Assembly: GCF_000237925.1 (NCBI RefSeq)
Contig: NC_031500.1
Location: 14,347,753 to 14,411,752 of the forward strand
Length of the DNA: 64,000 bases
Direction: 5' to 3'
Origin: Schistosoma mansoni
Taxonomy: Eukaryota > Platyhelminthes > Trematoda > Strigeidida > Schistosomatidae
The position numbers were made by a program, and so were the translations under genes. Under the pieces are notes generated by a model. The model saw only the letters and a program-made list of their open reading frames with translations. It had not been told where the DNA came from and did no database searches. This document shows positions 1 to 12,925 of the stretch, piece by piece. Numbering within the stretch: position 1 is the first letter of the stretch; every line of letters starts with the position of its first letter.

Positions 1-33
1 TTCATCTATATTCGTTTATTCCTATTCATTTAG

Positions 34-315
34 ATTCATGATCATGGACAATGCGAACCAAAACAATCCACTGGTAATAATAATCATAACAATATCAATG
101 GTTTCATCACAAGTGTTCAGCTAACAATTCGTGGAACATCTAAAAATGATAATGGATTTACTATGAATAAAAACTTACTAGAACCATTATTGACAACTGT
201 TGGTAAAACAGCTTTGGCCACTCATTCTGGACATGAATTACAAGCAGAAGAAATTAAAAATACATTTATAGAACAAAGAGATTTATCATTTTCACTTTCT
301 AAATCAATATTTTAG
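34..315 (+). CDS. Exon of an unidentified plus-strand gene (5' part outside the window)
   Basis: A pyrimidine-rich tract ending in TTTAG at 33 looks like a splice acceptor. The frame from 34 is then open for about 93 codons and reads as a polar, Asn/Ser/Thr-rich segment followed by a more ordinary stretch containing HELQAEEIKNTF. The end is ambiguous. TAG at 313-315 can be read as the stop codon, but GTAAGT at 315-320 is a perfect donor, which would leave two bases of a split codon. I do not recognise the protein. It lies on the same strand as the unknown gene at 20357-22557 and could be an upstream exon of it, but more than 20 kb separates them. Confidence 0.5.
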   Translation: MHDHGQCEPKQSTGNNNHNNINGFITSVQLTIRGTSKNDNGFTMNKNLLEPLLTTVGKTALATHSGHELQAEEIKNTFIEQRDLSFSLSKSIF

Positions 316-833
316 TAAGTAATTTTTTTTGTTATTCACTGTTACTTACAGGAGTTTTCTGAGGGTTACCAACTTTTCATAGACTTTGTTACTCATTGAT
401 TTTAGTTATATAACTAATTAAAACAAGTAGGTATTGGAGAGACGTTTCTTCTTAGTACGGAACTCTTCATAAGTGCTAGTGCATGAGAGACCGAAGGTTC
501 TAGGTTCGTTCCCCGGTAGGGTTGTGAATATATATTGCTAATAAGTTTCATCAAAGGACGAAGTCATTGTCTTTTACATCCCAGTTTTCAATGATTTTCC
601 ACCTAACTTCAATAGAATGATGTAATTTTCAAAGCTTAATCACAGGTATGTTTGCCACGAAACTTTTAAAAACGAAAAATGTTAAACTAATCAAGCGAAG
701 TTGACATTTCATTCATTCACCATTGAACATAATATACAGAATCAAATTTAATGTAGTTTGTTAATCCGACATTGTTTTTTCTAATAGTTTTAATATTTTG
801 GTTTCATTTATAATTTTATTATGGTTATGAAGA
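316..833. other. AT-rich intron or intergenic DNA with a decayed tRNA-derived SINE trace
   Basis: No gene is visible. Around 475-600 there is a tRNA B-box-like stretch (TTCTAGGTTCGTTCCCC) followed by a GGACGAAG motif and a tail resembling the hammerhead SINE tail. This looks like a very diverged tRNA-derived SINE rather than a tRNA gene, because no acceptor or anticodon arm can be folded. Confidence 0.35.
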
Positions 834-1165
834 TAATTTTTATATATAGTTGAAATCATGAGTCAATTGAGGCGAGACCACCAGTGAAAACCTGAAAGCA
901 CTGGACGGCCGTTTCGTCCTATTATGGGACTCCTCAGCAGTGCGCATCCACGATCCCGCCTCGTGAGATTTGAACCCACGGCCTACCAGTCTCGCGCGCA
1001 AGCACTTAACCGATAGACCACTGAACAGGCATGCAATGGTGTTAATGTCTAACTTCAACCAGTGCTTCCAGTTTTTCCACGGTGGTCTAACTTCAATTGA
1101 CTCATGATTTCAACTATATATAAAAATTACTAGAAATTTCCAAAAAAAAACCCTTATGAAGATAA
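834..1165 (-). mobile_element. Hammerhead tRNA-SINE with terminal inverted repeats (foldback copy)
   Basis: On the minus strand the element carries a tRNA-like region (B box near 968-980 and A-box-like sequence near 1005-1020) followed by an intact hammerhead ribozyme. Its two ends are inverted copies of each other: 834-905 pairs with 1061-1129 over about 70 bp, including the phrase GAAATCATGAGTCAATTGA on each arm. The right end continues to a CCCTTATGA terminus near 1165, matching the CCCCTTCTGA end of other copies. An ordinary SINE copy (31090-31415) lacks the inverted left arm. The flanking sequence is simple AT. Confidence 0.75.
898..943 (-). ncRNA. Hammerhead ribozyme, core intact
   Basis: Read on the minus strand, the order is GCACTG, CUGAGGA (937-931), a GUCC/GGAC stem II, GAAA (915-912), a tiny palindromic stem III (CGGCCG) and GUC (906-904), followed by CAGTGC. 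Stem I is six perfect pairs. All invariant core residues of the hammerhead family are present, and cleavage is predicted after the GUC. The very short stem III is typical of schistosome hammerheads. Activity is inferred, not shown. Confidence 0.8.
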
Positions 1166-1927
1166 TTGTTGTTTAAATCCGAAATTCAAATGAAGAATTA
1201 TTTAAAGTTGTAGAGTATACTGACTAGATATTTCATTCTTGGTTAAAGTATATTAAAGCAACTATTCTACAATCAATTTCAATCATGGTTAATCTTGGTT
1301 AAGTCCTTTAATCAACTTACTTAACAGACAATGTTAATGGGACAGTAACGATTCGCATATTTCTTTGTACCATTATGATCATTATCATATCTGTATAAAC
1401 ATTTAGTCTTAATCACATGACAGACTATGTAAGTCTCTCTCTAGCACAGGTGTAACTCGGTGAATTATTCTCTTCCTTATGTATATATGTACTCGAATCC
1501 TATTATTAGCCTTTTTCTTGCCTAGCTGCGTCTTATTCGATTTGACTATAAAATTGCCTCTGTGTTTACTCGCATACATATTAGCCTCTGTGCTTCAAAT
1601 TCGTTCAATGTGCTTATAGCTTTGTTGTCTGAGCTATCCGCTAATAAACTGTAGTTGTCGCTTCTTATAGCCTTCTTATTTTAAGCATCGTTGAGATTTA
1701 TATAATAACGGTTACAACGGTGATTGATTAACGAAGCAAAGACACTTCAACCTTTATCGTGTTGACCCATAATTTCATAGGGGATTGAAACTGATCATTA
1801 ACTATTCATAACAACTATAAGCTCAATACTATTTTATGATGTCAGCCAGTCTATGAAATATGTCTTCATATTGTGATAGAGTTCTAGATGTATTGAGTAA
1901 TTTTCAATGGGTACAATTAATTTAGTG

Positions 1928-1933
<6 letters not shown>
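1166..1933. other. AT-rich non-coding DNA
   Basis: No open frame with splice signals and no recognisable repeat is visible. There are several short pyrimidine tracts only. Confidence 0.5.

Positions 1934-1969
<36 letters not shown>
1934..1969. repeat. (TA)n microsatellite
   Basis: An uninterrupted run of TA dinucleotides of about 36 bases directly abuts the left end (TCAGAAGGG) of the next SINE copy. Confidence 0.95.
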
Positions 1970-1973
<4 letters not shown>

Positions 1974-2200
1974 AGGGCTGGAGATTTTAGTTGATTGATT
2001 GAAGTTAGACATTAACACCCTTGGATGCCGGCTTAGTAATCTAAAGGTTAAGCATTCACGCGTGCGATCGATATGATCTGGGTTTGAATCCCGTGGGCGG
2101 GGTCGTGGATGCGTATTGCTGAGGAGTCCCACACTAGGACGAAACAGTCGTCCAGTGCTTACGGGTTTTCCATAGTGGTCTAGCTCTAATTGACTCATGA
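1968..2200 (+). mobile_element. Hammerhead tRNA-SINE copy
   Basis: It begins with the family terminus TCAGAAGGG. It contains the shared head GTTAGACATTAACACC, a tRNA-like part with an A-box (near 2030-2050) and a B-box (GGGTTTGAATCCCG, about 2082-2095), the hammerhead, and the common tail ending in TGACTCATGATG. The family is tRNA-derived and presumably transcribed by RNA polymerase III. Confidence 0.8.
2111..2160 (+). ncRNA. Hammerhead ribozyme, core intact
   Basis: CUGAGGA lies at 2119-2125, a GUCC/GGAC stem II follows, GAAA is at 2141-2144 and GUC at 2150-2152. Stem I (GTATTG with CAGTGC) forms with two wobble pairs. Cleavage is predicted after 2152. Confidence 0.75.
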
Positions 2201-3000
2201 TGTGATGTGATGGTTACTTCATTCACATTTTCCTCTTTTTTGTTTTCTTTAATTTTATTACAGGTAATTTTCAAAAGACTAATTGAACCCTAATGGTTGT
2301 GAAATTTTTTTTTATTATTTTGTTGCATACATAATTTGCACCATTATTCCCATACATATCAATTAATATATATAGAGAGAGATTAATTTTTAAATATAAT
2401 TTATTACTTAAAATGAATTCTTCTTATCTTAGACATATAAAATCATTTTATAGATGAGATCATGAGTCAATTGATTAGGACATAGCATCGTTTCACATAT
2501 AATTCATATTCGAACTATTCAACATTTCTTTGGAAAATTCGACCTGAATATTTCAATTCATTAATTGTATTTTGTCATAAAGATAGGAGATAGTGAATGA
2601 AGCTAAAACTATGTGGTAATAATTAGTAATGCGAGATATAACTGTATCATTGTTGATTAGATATAATGTGATTTATATACCATAAACAATGTACTAAAAG
2701 ATGGATAAGATTAGGTTCACTGTGAGTGACAGATATTCAGCCAGTAAGAAGTTAATGCTCTACTATATAGATATAACAAACCCATCTATATTATCCTTAG
2801 TTAGTTATGTTCGAAAATCATAATCTTACTTAATGAAGTAGAACAAATGTTACATGAAATTCATAGACTGAGATCTTTACAAGTAGAAGTTGTGGGACCT
2901 CATATACCACAAAGTTTGATCCCGAATATAGACAATTCAAGATTGCTTTGATATGTATGTCCTTCCATAAAATCTCCAAATTAAAACTTGAAATGTGGAT
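2201..3000. other. AT-rich non-coding DNA
   Basis: A stray SINE tail (GATCATGAGTCAATTGA) lies at 2458-2474. Nothing else is recognisable and there are no credible exons. Confidence 0.45.
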
Positions 3001-6000
3001 ATTTTTGTTCTGTTCTACATCTAAGCATTTCCACATAGTGCATCAATTTTACGATTTTCCTTCTACTTCCCCCTTTTGTATTTGTCATTTTCACTAATGA
3101 TTACTATATCCTTATATTTATCTCAAACATATGTCTAAATTTCAGAATTACTTTGTGCCCTCTGCTTGAACCTTTGCCCATCTGTTTCTATTTCAGCATT
3201 CTTTAATCACTCTGCTAATAATCACTTTCCAATAATTCCTCGGAAAATTTTGTAAGCTCCTGTTTCTAGGCTTCCAGTCTAACGTAGGAAAAGAACACTA
3301 AGAGGTGTTCGAAAGACTAAGACGATCCAGATATCCAATCGTGTTTTATGTACCGGCACACACATCGTAAAATTTATGAAGACTAATTTGCTTAAAGCTA
3401 GAAATATGACACACGTATCATGTATATACACAAGGCCAAAAATGTAACCTTGATATGCGTCCACTGATAATGTTTAAATTTAACGCATCCGAATATGTGA
3501 GTGGGCTTCTGAGTTTCTCAAATACCATCAGAGGGAACGGATTTTCAGAGATGTTAAGATTCTTTCGGACAGAACATTGTGTCAGAGAGGGGCAGGAAAG
3601 GCAAATTATTGACCACTAACATCAATATCCTGAACGCATCATAATCCTGAAGATCATAAAACCAAGTATTATTCTGAAGGAATTTCTGAATTTACAAATA
3701 TACCACCATTGTTAAAATCGACTAGTCTCTTGAAATTCATAATCTAGGAGACCTTATCATGAACAGTTGTTCTGATGATGACTCAGATGATACGGTTGAA
3801 ATCTCCGCCAGTGAAACACCAATTCATAGCACATGTGAAACGGTCAGCGGTCAAACTGGTAGCAAACATCATATAACTGACCGTATATTATTGGTTCTCA
3901 ACTACAAGATCCTCGAAGCAGAACATACGATGACTACGAAATTTTGAATTCAACACTTAACACATAGAAAAAGTCAGGAATGGTGAATGAAGAAATACTT
4001 GATCAGAGTGGCATGGCTCGGCCATACAGATGTGGTCACTCCATGTGAATTTCTCCCTTGCATATCAAATAAATTATTCCATCGTTAGCCCAGTAATATT
4101 CTTCAGAAGTATTAAGTACCACATCACTGACTATCATGATAGTACAAGTCAATACATGCGAAGACGTGACCTTCGCGTAAGGTCTTAATGGTCAGGTAGT
4201 CACATTGTAGCAAATTTACAATTCGGGAACTAGGTCTATCGTTTTAGTAGAGGATAAAAATGTACTTAATGCCGAACTAGGCACTAACCCTACATGGCTA
4301 CCTAGTATATAAGATCTTGTGGATGGACGCCTAGTTGTCAATATTTGAAAGGCACTGATAGAGGTTTTAGTTTCCGTGTTTTGGAATCACAAGAGTCGGT
4401 GGCTGAATTGCCCACAAATAGTACCAGGGTCACCTACAGTGCTACCATTAGTTATGAAGAACTCAATTATGCTGGGAGGATTCGATTTCACGTGAGATTT
4501 GAGAAGCCGAACTATTTATAAGTCTGGGTTCTTGCTACCGGAAATGTCATTCTACATAGTTAAAATAAACTTGAGTCCAGATGAGTCAATTCTGTCAATT
4601 AGGTTTGGTATGTTCTGAAACGCACACAAGTTTCGATGCTTATGGTAGCGTTGCTCTAATTTTCTTGGGTTTATCTTGAGTGTTTTAGAAGTATTTTGGC
4701 TCCTATTAGTGTCATAAATAACGTGGTCGATATTCTGAGCAGTGCAGTCAACGCAGTACGTCAACAAGAGGTGTAAGTTTAAAAGCACAGTGTCAATGTT
4801 GTTTGTTGTAATAAATGATTCCCATGGTAATAGGAGTTTCGTTAGCTTCCATGTTTGTTGTCTAGACTGCATTCTCTGGTACTCCATAGTAGATTTATAG
4901 TTCAATAATATAGTATATGGAGAATAAAATATACTCGATGCAACTTTAAAATAGCTCATAAAACGTTCATGGCTGAGGTGTTCCGCGATGGAGCCGAAGT
5001 TGATTGTAGGTATCAAGTCAAGTTATTATTCCTCAAAGTCATCTTTCGTACCAGCCGGGCCCATCCACATAGTTCTCGTACTTCAACCAACTTGTTATAT
5101 TGTTCTGGCATGGAAGTCGAATTCGATACAATGTCTAGCAGATTAAAGTCTCTCCTAGTTATATTAAACGTGTGTAGTTTGGAGGAAAGAATGAAGAATA
5201 TGTTTGTTGGTAATCTGCCAAGGTTAATATCCACATTGAATATTCAGTATGCACATCCCATCAGTAGGTGACTTTTTGATCCGCAGTTTACGATAGCTGA
5301 GGTGTAGTCATCTTTAACATCACGACGCTCGCTCACAAATTTACATCCTTAAATGTCCGAACGGATGTCGATAATTGTACTGCCTTTCATCCCATGACAT
5401 CTATCGGGTTGAGAGTAAACGTATTTATTCACGTTTAAGGGGTGGTCAGACATGGATTCTATACACCACGTTTGCGTTGTGAGTACAATGCTTCGATTTA
5501 CAAGCTGTTAAACCGTTTTAGGATAACCTTTTTCACTGTTTAATGTAATTGTAGATTTGCAGGAATACGTATTAAACATAGTGATGACTCGTTCTATACA
5601 CTTGGAAAATCCTTGCCTTCGGTTTTTTCTTACATTCATATTACGCACATTCGAATTGACCAAAATAAAATTCTCATGGGCATCTAATCGAAAACATTAA
5701 GTGATTGCATACGTACACAACCAATTCACCGAGATAAATGGACAGGTTTCTCAAACTAAGCAATGCCAGTAATACATATTTTACAAGAATATGTGAAGCA
5801 TAGACACCTGAAAACATGACTAAACAGCTAGAAACAGTCGGTATGTCCTTGTTTCAAAGCGACAAAGAAGCCAGACTGGGAGGCTCTGCTATCATATACT
5901 CACTCTCTTGCTTGGAGAAAAATCAAGTTTATACTCAAGTTTCAATCCATCTTCATTAGTTTAAATGATGCTCATTAAGATTGTGTTACACTTTAGGACC

Positions 6001-7201
6001 TTTAGTTGGAGTCATCTACAGAGAGCTCAATGCTGACACTGAGTACAACAATTGCATACTGAAGCTGTCACTCTTTTTTAACTGTTTATGATACACTCAC
6101 ATCCTAATCTTCAGACATACGTCAATCTTCACAAAGTCACCTTCACTGAACACATGCACAACGAAGATAATGATTATACTAACGCCATGTTATGATATTT
6201 TGAGTACTAGGATTTTTTTCAGAAATATTAACTTAGCAAGTAAGTAGGGAAACGGTCAGTTACCATCACATGTCGAACGTATGTTCATAAACAAAGAGTT
6301 CTTCATTGAAAACTTCTCAATCTTAGCTCCCTTGGTAAAACCCGTTACTTCTCCATATCCATCAATTTCATTACCAAAACTGAGATCAAATATCCTGTTG
6401 ATAGGTGTTTGAACTTCATGCGTCTAGATGTTTCTGCTTTAAAAGAAAATATACAGAATATGAACAAAGCACTTCAACTTGATGAAGTTGCTTACTGGAG
6501 TTTCTCACTTCACACGATCTAATAGCCTACAAATTAGTTCGTCCCACAAAAGTCTTTAAACGTTACATGCAACCTAAAGGGATAGGGAATCGCACCCTTC
6601 GAATGCCTAACTTTAAAACATTGTTACAAGTTAGGATACAAATGAACCTGTGATGAAAACACATATAGGCAGTTTAAACAAGCAAGAAATTAATGCATAA
6701 AGAGGCTAACAGAGGACAGGTTTAACTGTTAGATCAAGCTAATGGATAAATATACCTCCAAATGGGAAGGGCGATCCAACCTTTTTTTGAAAAGTCAAGG
6801 CCAGAGTCTCCTAGTTGTTAGTTTTTGATGGATACCCCGACCAGCGACTAAGGTTATGCCACAGAGCTCTTAACACGACAATATTTTGTTATTTTAATCA
6901 CCACATGCAATATAAACCGATGAGAGACTCACATACGGCTTAAAGGGAGTCTCAAAGGCAAACCTAAGAGCTGAATTGGTGTATTGGAAACTGTAGCATC
7001 TAAATAACTACAATTCTCATGCTACCCCCAAAGGGGTAAACTATGAGTTTACTTTTAACAACGACCAAAAGCGTAAAGTAGTCAATTTGGGAGATGTCAC
7101 GAGTGGGACCTACAATTTCGATATTTTCTCTCAATGATATGTATTGACGTGAGTTAATAGATTCAGGGGTGACCTTATAATGAATTGAATCATCATAGAC
7201 A
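3000..7201. other. Old decayed repeat-like DNA, unassigned
   Basis: The composition is noticeably less AT-rich than the flanks, with many short open frames broken by stops. None has clear splice signals. The minus-strand frame near 5013-5234 contains ITRRDFNLLDI, faintly like the GDFN motif of retrotransposon endonucleases. The block ends in a recognisable CR1-like C-terminus (7202-7492). I read it as one or more ancient non-LTR insertions but cannot align the bulk of it. Confidence 0.3.
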
Positions 7202-7492
7202 TTGTTTGACACCCCCGAGAATAGTCACCTAATCCCGATCACAAAAGAAATCCAAAGAGAGAATATTCAGAAATCAGAGGCACAACACAGTAAACTACAC
7301 TGCAGACATACCTTATACTCTTTACAAAAAGCTGAGTCCTGGAATTCATTTACAGATAGAGTAGTCCAAGAAACCTACTCGAAGTCATTCAAGGGAAAAC
7401 GTGGTATATCCTCAGGGACTCATGGAAATATTTTGTCACAATTTACCGATATTTTTCTTCCGTTTGTTAAGTATACATACATTCCTAAATGA
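7202..7492 (+). pseudogene. CR1-like non-LTR retrotransposon, C-terminal relic
   Basis: The 96-residue frame contains an HSKLHCRHTLYSLQKAESWNSF pattern (split here as HSKLHCRHTLYS and AESWNSF) followed by VVQETYSKSFKGK. This matches, position by position, the end of the CR1-like element at 45040-45300 (HSRTDCRHNFYS, VKCWNSP, LVQATSQESFKRK). The pattern is characteristic of the tail of CR1/Jockey-group polymerase proteins. The catalytic reverse transcriptase is not recognisable upstream, so this is a dead copy. Confidence 0.6.
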
Positions 7493-10400
7493 GGCATCAG
7501 TGATTCAGTGATAACTGAAATAACAGCCTGCTTATTGACAAATCCTTGTATTACACACGTAAATCATTAAAATCATTCGGATTATTACGACAGAAAACGA
7601 AAACGTAACACCATCCGACAATCATCCCAACGTTTCCCAGTCAAATAGTAACACAAAACTGCAAAGTACACTCTTCCTGTCGTGACGCTGTAAGAATAAT
7701 CTATGTAAAACTGAAGAAAAATTGCAATATCAAACGTCTTGCTATCAAGGAGCATAGCTATGGTCAATCGGCACAATGTAGCTTTTTTGTTACTACCGTT
7801 TGAACCCGTAACTTCTGTATATCTCTTTGGATGCTCCGAAGTACGGACGGATGGGTTTTCCGACCAAAGGTTTACTAAAAGCACGGATTGAGTGACAGTT
7901 ATTAGCGAACTCCTCCGGCAGATCTCCACCCTCCGTGTAGTTTGACATGCTATTCAACGCACAGGGAACCAAGTCGGTTATGTAGTTCCTTGTTAGATGT
8001 TTGCTATGTCGAATTGGTTGGTTATTATAACCCATGAATGCACACTTACATCCACGAATTAGATCTTTAGAATGTGCATGCAAAATATGACCACACTGCA
8101 ACATATACTCATTTAAACGTTCACAAACACACATTGAATACGAAGTAACAACTTCACATATTATCTTCGTCATAACACAAGATGCATTTTCCTGCTAGTA
8201 CTTCGTGTCTCATTCTCCCAAATCGTTTATAATTGACAACTACTATCTTAGCTGTGGTAGCTGTAAACTCATTCACAAGAGCTTGGAGTGATCTTGGAAC
8301 CTGAATTTAATGGTACTTTTAACTATTTTTCTTACCTTAAGCTTCGGGGAACGTTGTGTCATACAGACGCAAATGTAGATCATCGTCTGTCGTACTCCGG
8401 ACTTTCCAGAACGTCAACAGAAGAGGATCACCTCTCCGGAGATATTCTTTTAAGTATTTATGTGCATTTTCCATACGGTTGTTTGTGTGGTTGCCCAGGC
8501 TTAGTACATGTGGTGGAGAAGATTTGTAGCTCAGGTGGATGATTTCGATGGAGTTTTGTTCACTGAGCTGGGTGGTTTGGTGGTAAAGCTAATAACAGCG
8601 AACACACATTGACTTCCAGTCAGTCCAGTTATTTCTTATGTATCCGCAGGCCTATGAGAAATGGGTTTTCAGGCGCTCGCACATCTGAGCAGATTTGAAT
8701 ATAATGGATTATAAGTCAGATCGCCTAGTTTTTACCAGGTGTTTCAAGCGTTTGCAAACATCGGGATTTATGAACATGACCAAATGATTTGTACAGCTGA
8801 TGCTTATCTTCCTGAAAAGTGCCCCTGGAAAATGGAACGAATACGGCACTATGTCGGTATGACTATGCGTAGAGAGTAGCGCGGAAATTTTAGTCGCTGC
8901 CGAATCCATAACAAAGGTCCATGTATTATACGTATCACACGTTAAGTCTTTAAAGTACTTGAGCAGCCTTACAGCACATTCGAGTCGTTTTTGCTTGCAA
9001 AGAGCATACATGACGGCTTAACCTTGCCTAAGACTATCAATAACAACTAGCTGGAACAGTGGGAAGTTCAGAAACAAGGTTGTTATTATTCGTTACTCAC
9101 CCAACGTTTTAGGTCAGGTGAGTCGAGGCACTACACACCACCACTGGAAACGCGCGTCAGATAGCTATTTGCTCCCTGTTACTGGAACAAATCGTAGAAA
9201 TATTCCCATGTCCCTCGGATACTTCCGTGTTTGTTTGGAAGCGCTGTAAAATCCCGTTGATATTTTTTAATGTCTCAACTCAATAACTAGCCTGCATGTT
9301 TAGTAACCTGGATGCAACTCTGACCTCATTTTGGCAACATCGACCTCGGTAAGCTGCTTGTGGAATTTCCAGGAAACCAGATGTCGAATGCCACGCGTTG
9401 GTGTTAGGTATAATAGTTAACACGACGACAAATGTCGTCTCGAAGTATCTACGGAAACATATCTTTCTGGGCAATGGTGGTTGTGCACAATTTTAATTAC
9501 AGTGACCATTAGCTGATCATTTTTTGCACGAACCCAAAATCTAGATTGGCAGTGGCAATACTTAGGCGTTCCCGCTCGTGATCCGGTGCAGATGCATGAC
9601 CGAGCGCCTTCAGCTAGGTGGGTCCATTAAAACTAATGTGGTCAACATCAAACGTCGAACACTTACAGAGCTATTGATTTTGGGGATTTATTCACCGCTA
9701 CAGCCTTATGGATAAATTCATTCGAAATGGAGCATACACAGATGACGGACGTCGGTTAATTTGCCAAGTTTGTGGTGGAGTTGGAAGGTGCATGTTCTTT
9801 GGATGAATTCTGATTACTACCACCATTTACATACTGATGAAAAGTATTCGATCCCGATGCACTAAGTTTACGTACATTTGTACAAAAACTATGTCGTAGC
9901 TGACGAGAAATACTTTTGAGTTAGCTTGTCCTTTCTTTAATGCTGATATGATATGCTTAGTTTGAGTATAGTGTACAAAAAACTATTAATCACGGAATTT
10001 CTATTACCTTATGTAATTTCGGACAGGTCTCAAATTTGTCTTAACCGATAAGTTGACAGCTGCAGACCACCAAAGTTGATTATCTATGTCGAATGATTGG
10101 AGTTAGACGGGAACGGTGTGACGAACCAGCTAACTTCGAAGCATCTAACGTGGATTACCCCTTCGATGTATTAAAGCACTATGACTGCTTTGAAGACTGT
10201 ATAACACAAAGGGGGTGATTACGTAAATATACTAGTAAGAATGAGTACAGAGACGTTAATGAGACAACCACCTAACGGGCCGGTCCATGGCGTATGATTT
10301 ACTGATGCGCGTTTGTTGACCTTGACTTTAACAGGGATAGATCGTCTGTTCGATATTCAGTGACCCAACTGACGGATTCAGTGACATTTCACCTCCAATA

Positions 10401-12771
10401 TCAGTGCACGTTCGTCCCTTATCATACGTCGTTACGTTGGCATCATCTTCGTTACTTAAAGGATGGAGGTTATCAGACAGCAAGGCTAAACCCGGATCAA
10501 ATTTGGAATGTTTTGATTTGACCTCTTCTTAGAGACCTTGCGAATTGTCGAGGTGACGCACCAATGGTTTAACGACAGTTTGACCTTCAAGTGCTCAGCA
10601 ACCTCTATGATGGACGATGCCACTGGATCGTTAACTTTTTGGTGCACGGGTTGATTAAAGTTAGTAGTAGTTCTTCTTTCTAGACAAATTTGTGAATCCC
10701 CTCTTAATGTCGTTTTCTAACTTCATGAAATGATTGATTTTTTCAACACTCACGATCGTTCTGAAACTCCTAACTACTTGATGATGTTTCCAGGGGTAAT
10801 TCCCCAAACAAACAAAATAGGATGTTTAAAATGTCGCCAAATTTCCTCTTTTCGCCTAGCCACATTTTTTTCCATGTTTGCCCTCATTTCCACTACAAAA
10901 CAAACGTTTGATCACATTTCAACTGCGTTTGATTGGATTGAAAAACATGCTGGGTAAATAACTTTATTAACTGAAAATAATAGTTTGCAAGGAGATTATT
11001 ACCAAATAGATGATCGTCACGCATTGTTATTTGGTGAATTAGGAGTACTGAGATGTTAGCAATTCTTCGTGAATCTGGTTCCATTCAATCTTCACCTTGT
11101 TGATGTAATGTAAACCATGATTAATAACAGACCGACCCCATCCAGACTCAATTATCAGTACATTCAGTGTGTTTTATCCTAGCTTAAGCTTGCTGTCATC
11201 TACGATATGCGAGATAAATTATATGTAATGCGTTATTCATTGTGTCCTAATTGTTAAGTGCCTATAAAATCAGACACGCTGTTACGATATACACTTACTT
11301 AGTCCCAACGTATAACATCCAAGTGAGAAAGTAAATACATGGTAAGAGAAAGTTTTATTGGGAGGTTCATTTTAACATAAAAATGAATTCCGAAGAATTC
11401 CTTTTTTGAACTAGTATTACTATCCCTGATAAAAATAATCCTCTCGTGAATTTTGAAGTGTAATAAACCAACATTTATAACAATGTTTAGCTGCTATCAT
11501 TTTTTAAACAAGTGCTGACATAAAGTGAGACTTACGGTGATTTTCGTTAATGCTGAACACTAAACCTATAGAATAGCAATGAAAGGTTATTATTCCCAAT
11601 TAGTACTTACATTTTCTATTTTCCTTATACGATGCTTTTGTAATATCTCTCATTCCATGGAAATAAACTTGCTTCGCCACGTCATACAGTTTAGGAGGTT
11701 CTTTCTAGGTGACGGATAACGATAAGAACCGCGATGTTGGCGCGCCTAACAATTGGGAAGAAACAGACTTCGTAAGTCGCCGTAAAACCTGCACTTCTGA
11801 AGCTTTCTTTCCCACAGACTGCCAAGTGGTGTGAAGTGTCTGGTAACTTCAGGTTTCATGACGCATAGCGCATAGAATTTTTTAAAGATTACAATCTATT
11901 AATCGCATCATCATGATCGTTTGCAGTGTGAAGTAACATTCTCACGAATTTAGTAGACTAACAGATTTGTTCCTTATGTCTTCCTGCTGAAGACATGTAT
12001 CTAACGTTCGCAGTTCTTCAGATGACAAGGGGAACTGCAAACTTGATAGTCCAATATCAAGTTTCCGTGAATGTTCATGTCCATCAAACTTAGATATTAG
12101 CTGCATAATGTTGACACTCAAGTCTGATATTACTGATGATATGTTCTGCAGAACAGCATAGTTTGTCGAGTCTTAAATACTGACTTAAGTTCTAAATGTG
12201 ACTTGCTTAATCGCTAACACATTTTGACGCGATCGTTGAGGGCGACATATCTAATTGTGTAGAACTTTTTTATTAACACAAGTAAAACATCTCTACTTTG
12301 CGATTGGTGAGACTGTAATGTTGAGAAACCTAAACTCCGAATATTGGTCCTGGCTGTTTCTGTCCTGTATTTCAGCTACATCCATATCAACGGAATTATA
12401 TAAAAACCATTGTTTCCGTTTCAATACCCCCTACGATTACTGTATTGACCTCTTTAACAATTCCTTTGCAGTCTGTAAATTGTCTACGGGAAATGAATGT
12501 CTCTGTTTGGGACCCACCAAAGTAGTGGATGACCTCTCACTTCATGGTTGGCCAATTATCATCTGATAGAGCACTGTTATGCAGATGCATATCCACGAAG
12601 TCGGTAGGAATCAAGTTCTTTCCCCCGCAATCCACTTGCTTGGTACGGTAGGAACCTCCTTGCTGGGTACATCGATGAATACAAATTGGTTCTTAGTACG
12701 CTAAACAGTATATAAAAGCTATGCACCGATTTCTTTATCTGCCTCGTATCAGACTCAAGTGGAAATGTTAT
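7493..12771. other. Long gene-free block of decayed repeat-like DNA
   Basis: Several frames of 60-126 codons occur (for example the minus-strand frame at 7793-8173), but none shows a known domain, and I see no consistent splice sites. The part near 8483-8590 contains a piece of the interspersed family also found at 34632-34822 and 61770-61965. The part at 10050-10400 resembles 49480-50060. The rest is unassigned. Confidence 0.35.
8495..8590 (-). repeat. Fragment of the GAGCTACAAATCTTCT interspersed repeat family
   Basis: On the minus strand it reads GAGCTACAAATCTTCTCCAC preceded by an AGCTCAGTGAACAAA-like stretch. This is the same sequence order as the copies at 34632-34822 and 61855-61965. 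It is diverged and the ends are unclear. Confidence 0.5.
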
Positions 12772-12925
12772 TATTATTATTTAAACACATATATATTGGT
12801 ACAAAAGGGCACCAGATACATATGCGCCACACAAAATAATGAAAGTAGGAAGAGAAAGGATGAAAAGATAAGGCGGACTAAAATGTACTGAAAACTCTTT
12901 CAGTTAAGAAAGTTAGAACCACTCT

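Noticed and set aside
3759-3947. Acidic 62-codon plus-strand frame with a DDDSDD start
   Set aside because: No splice sites or homology; low complexity start only.
4552-5016. 154-codon minus-strand frame
   Set aside because: No domain, no exon boundaries, and located in decayed repeat-like DNA; probably chance.
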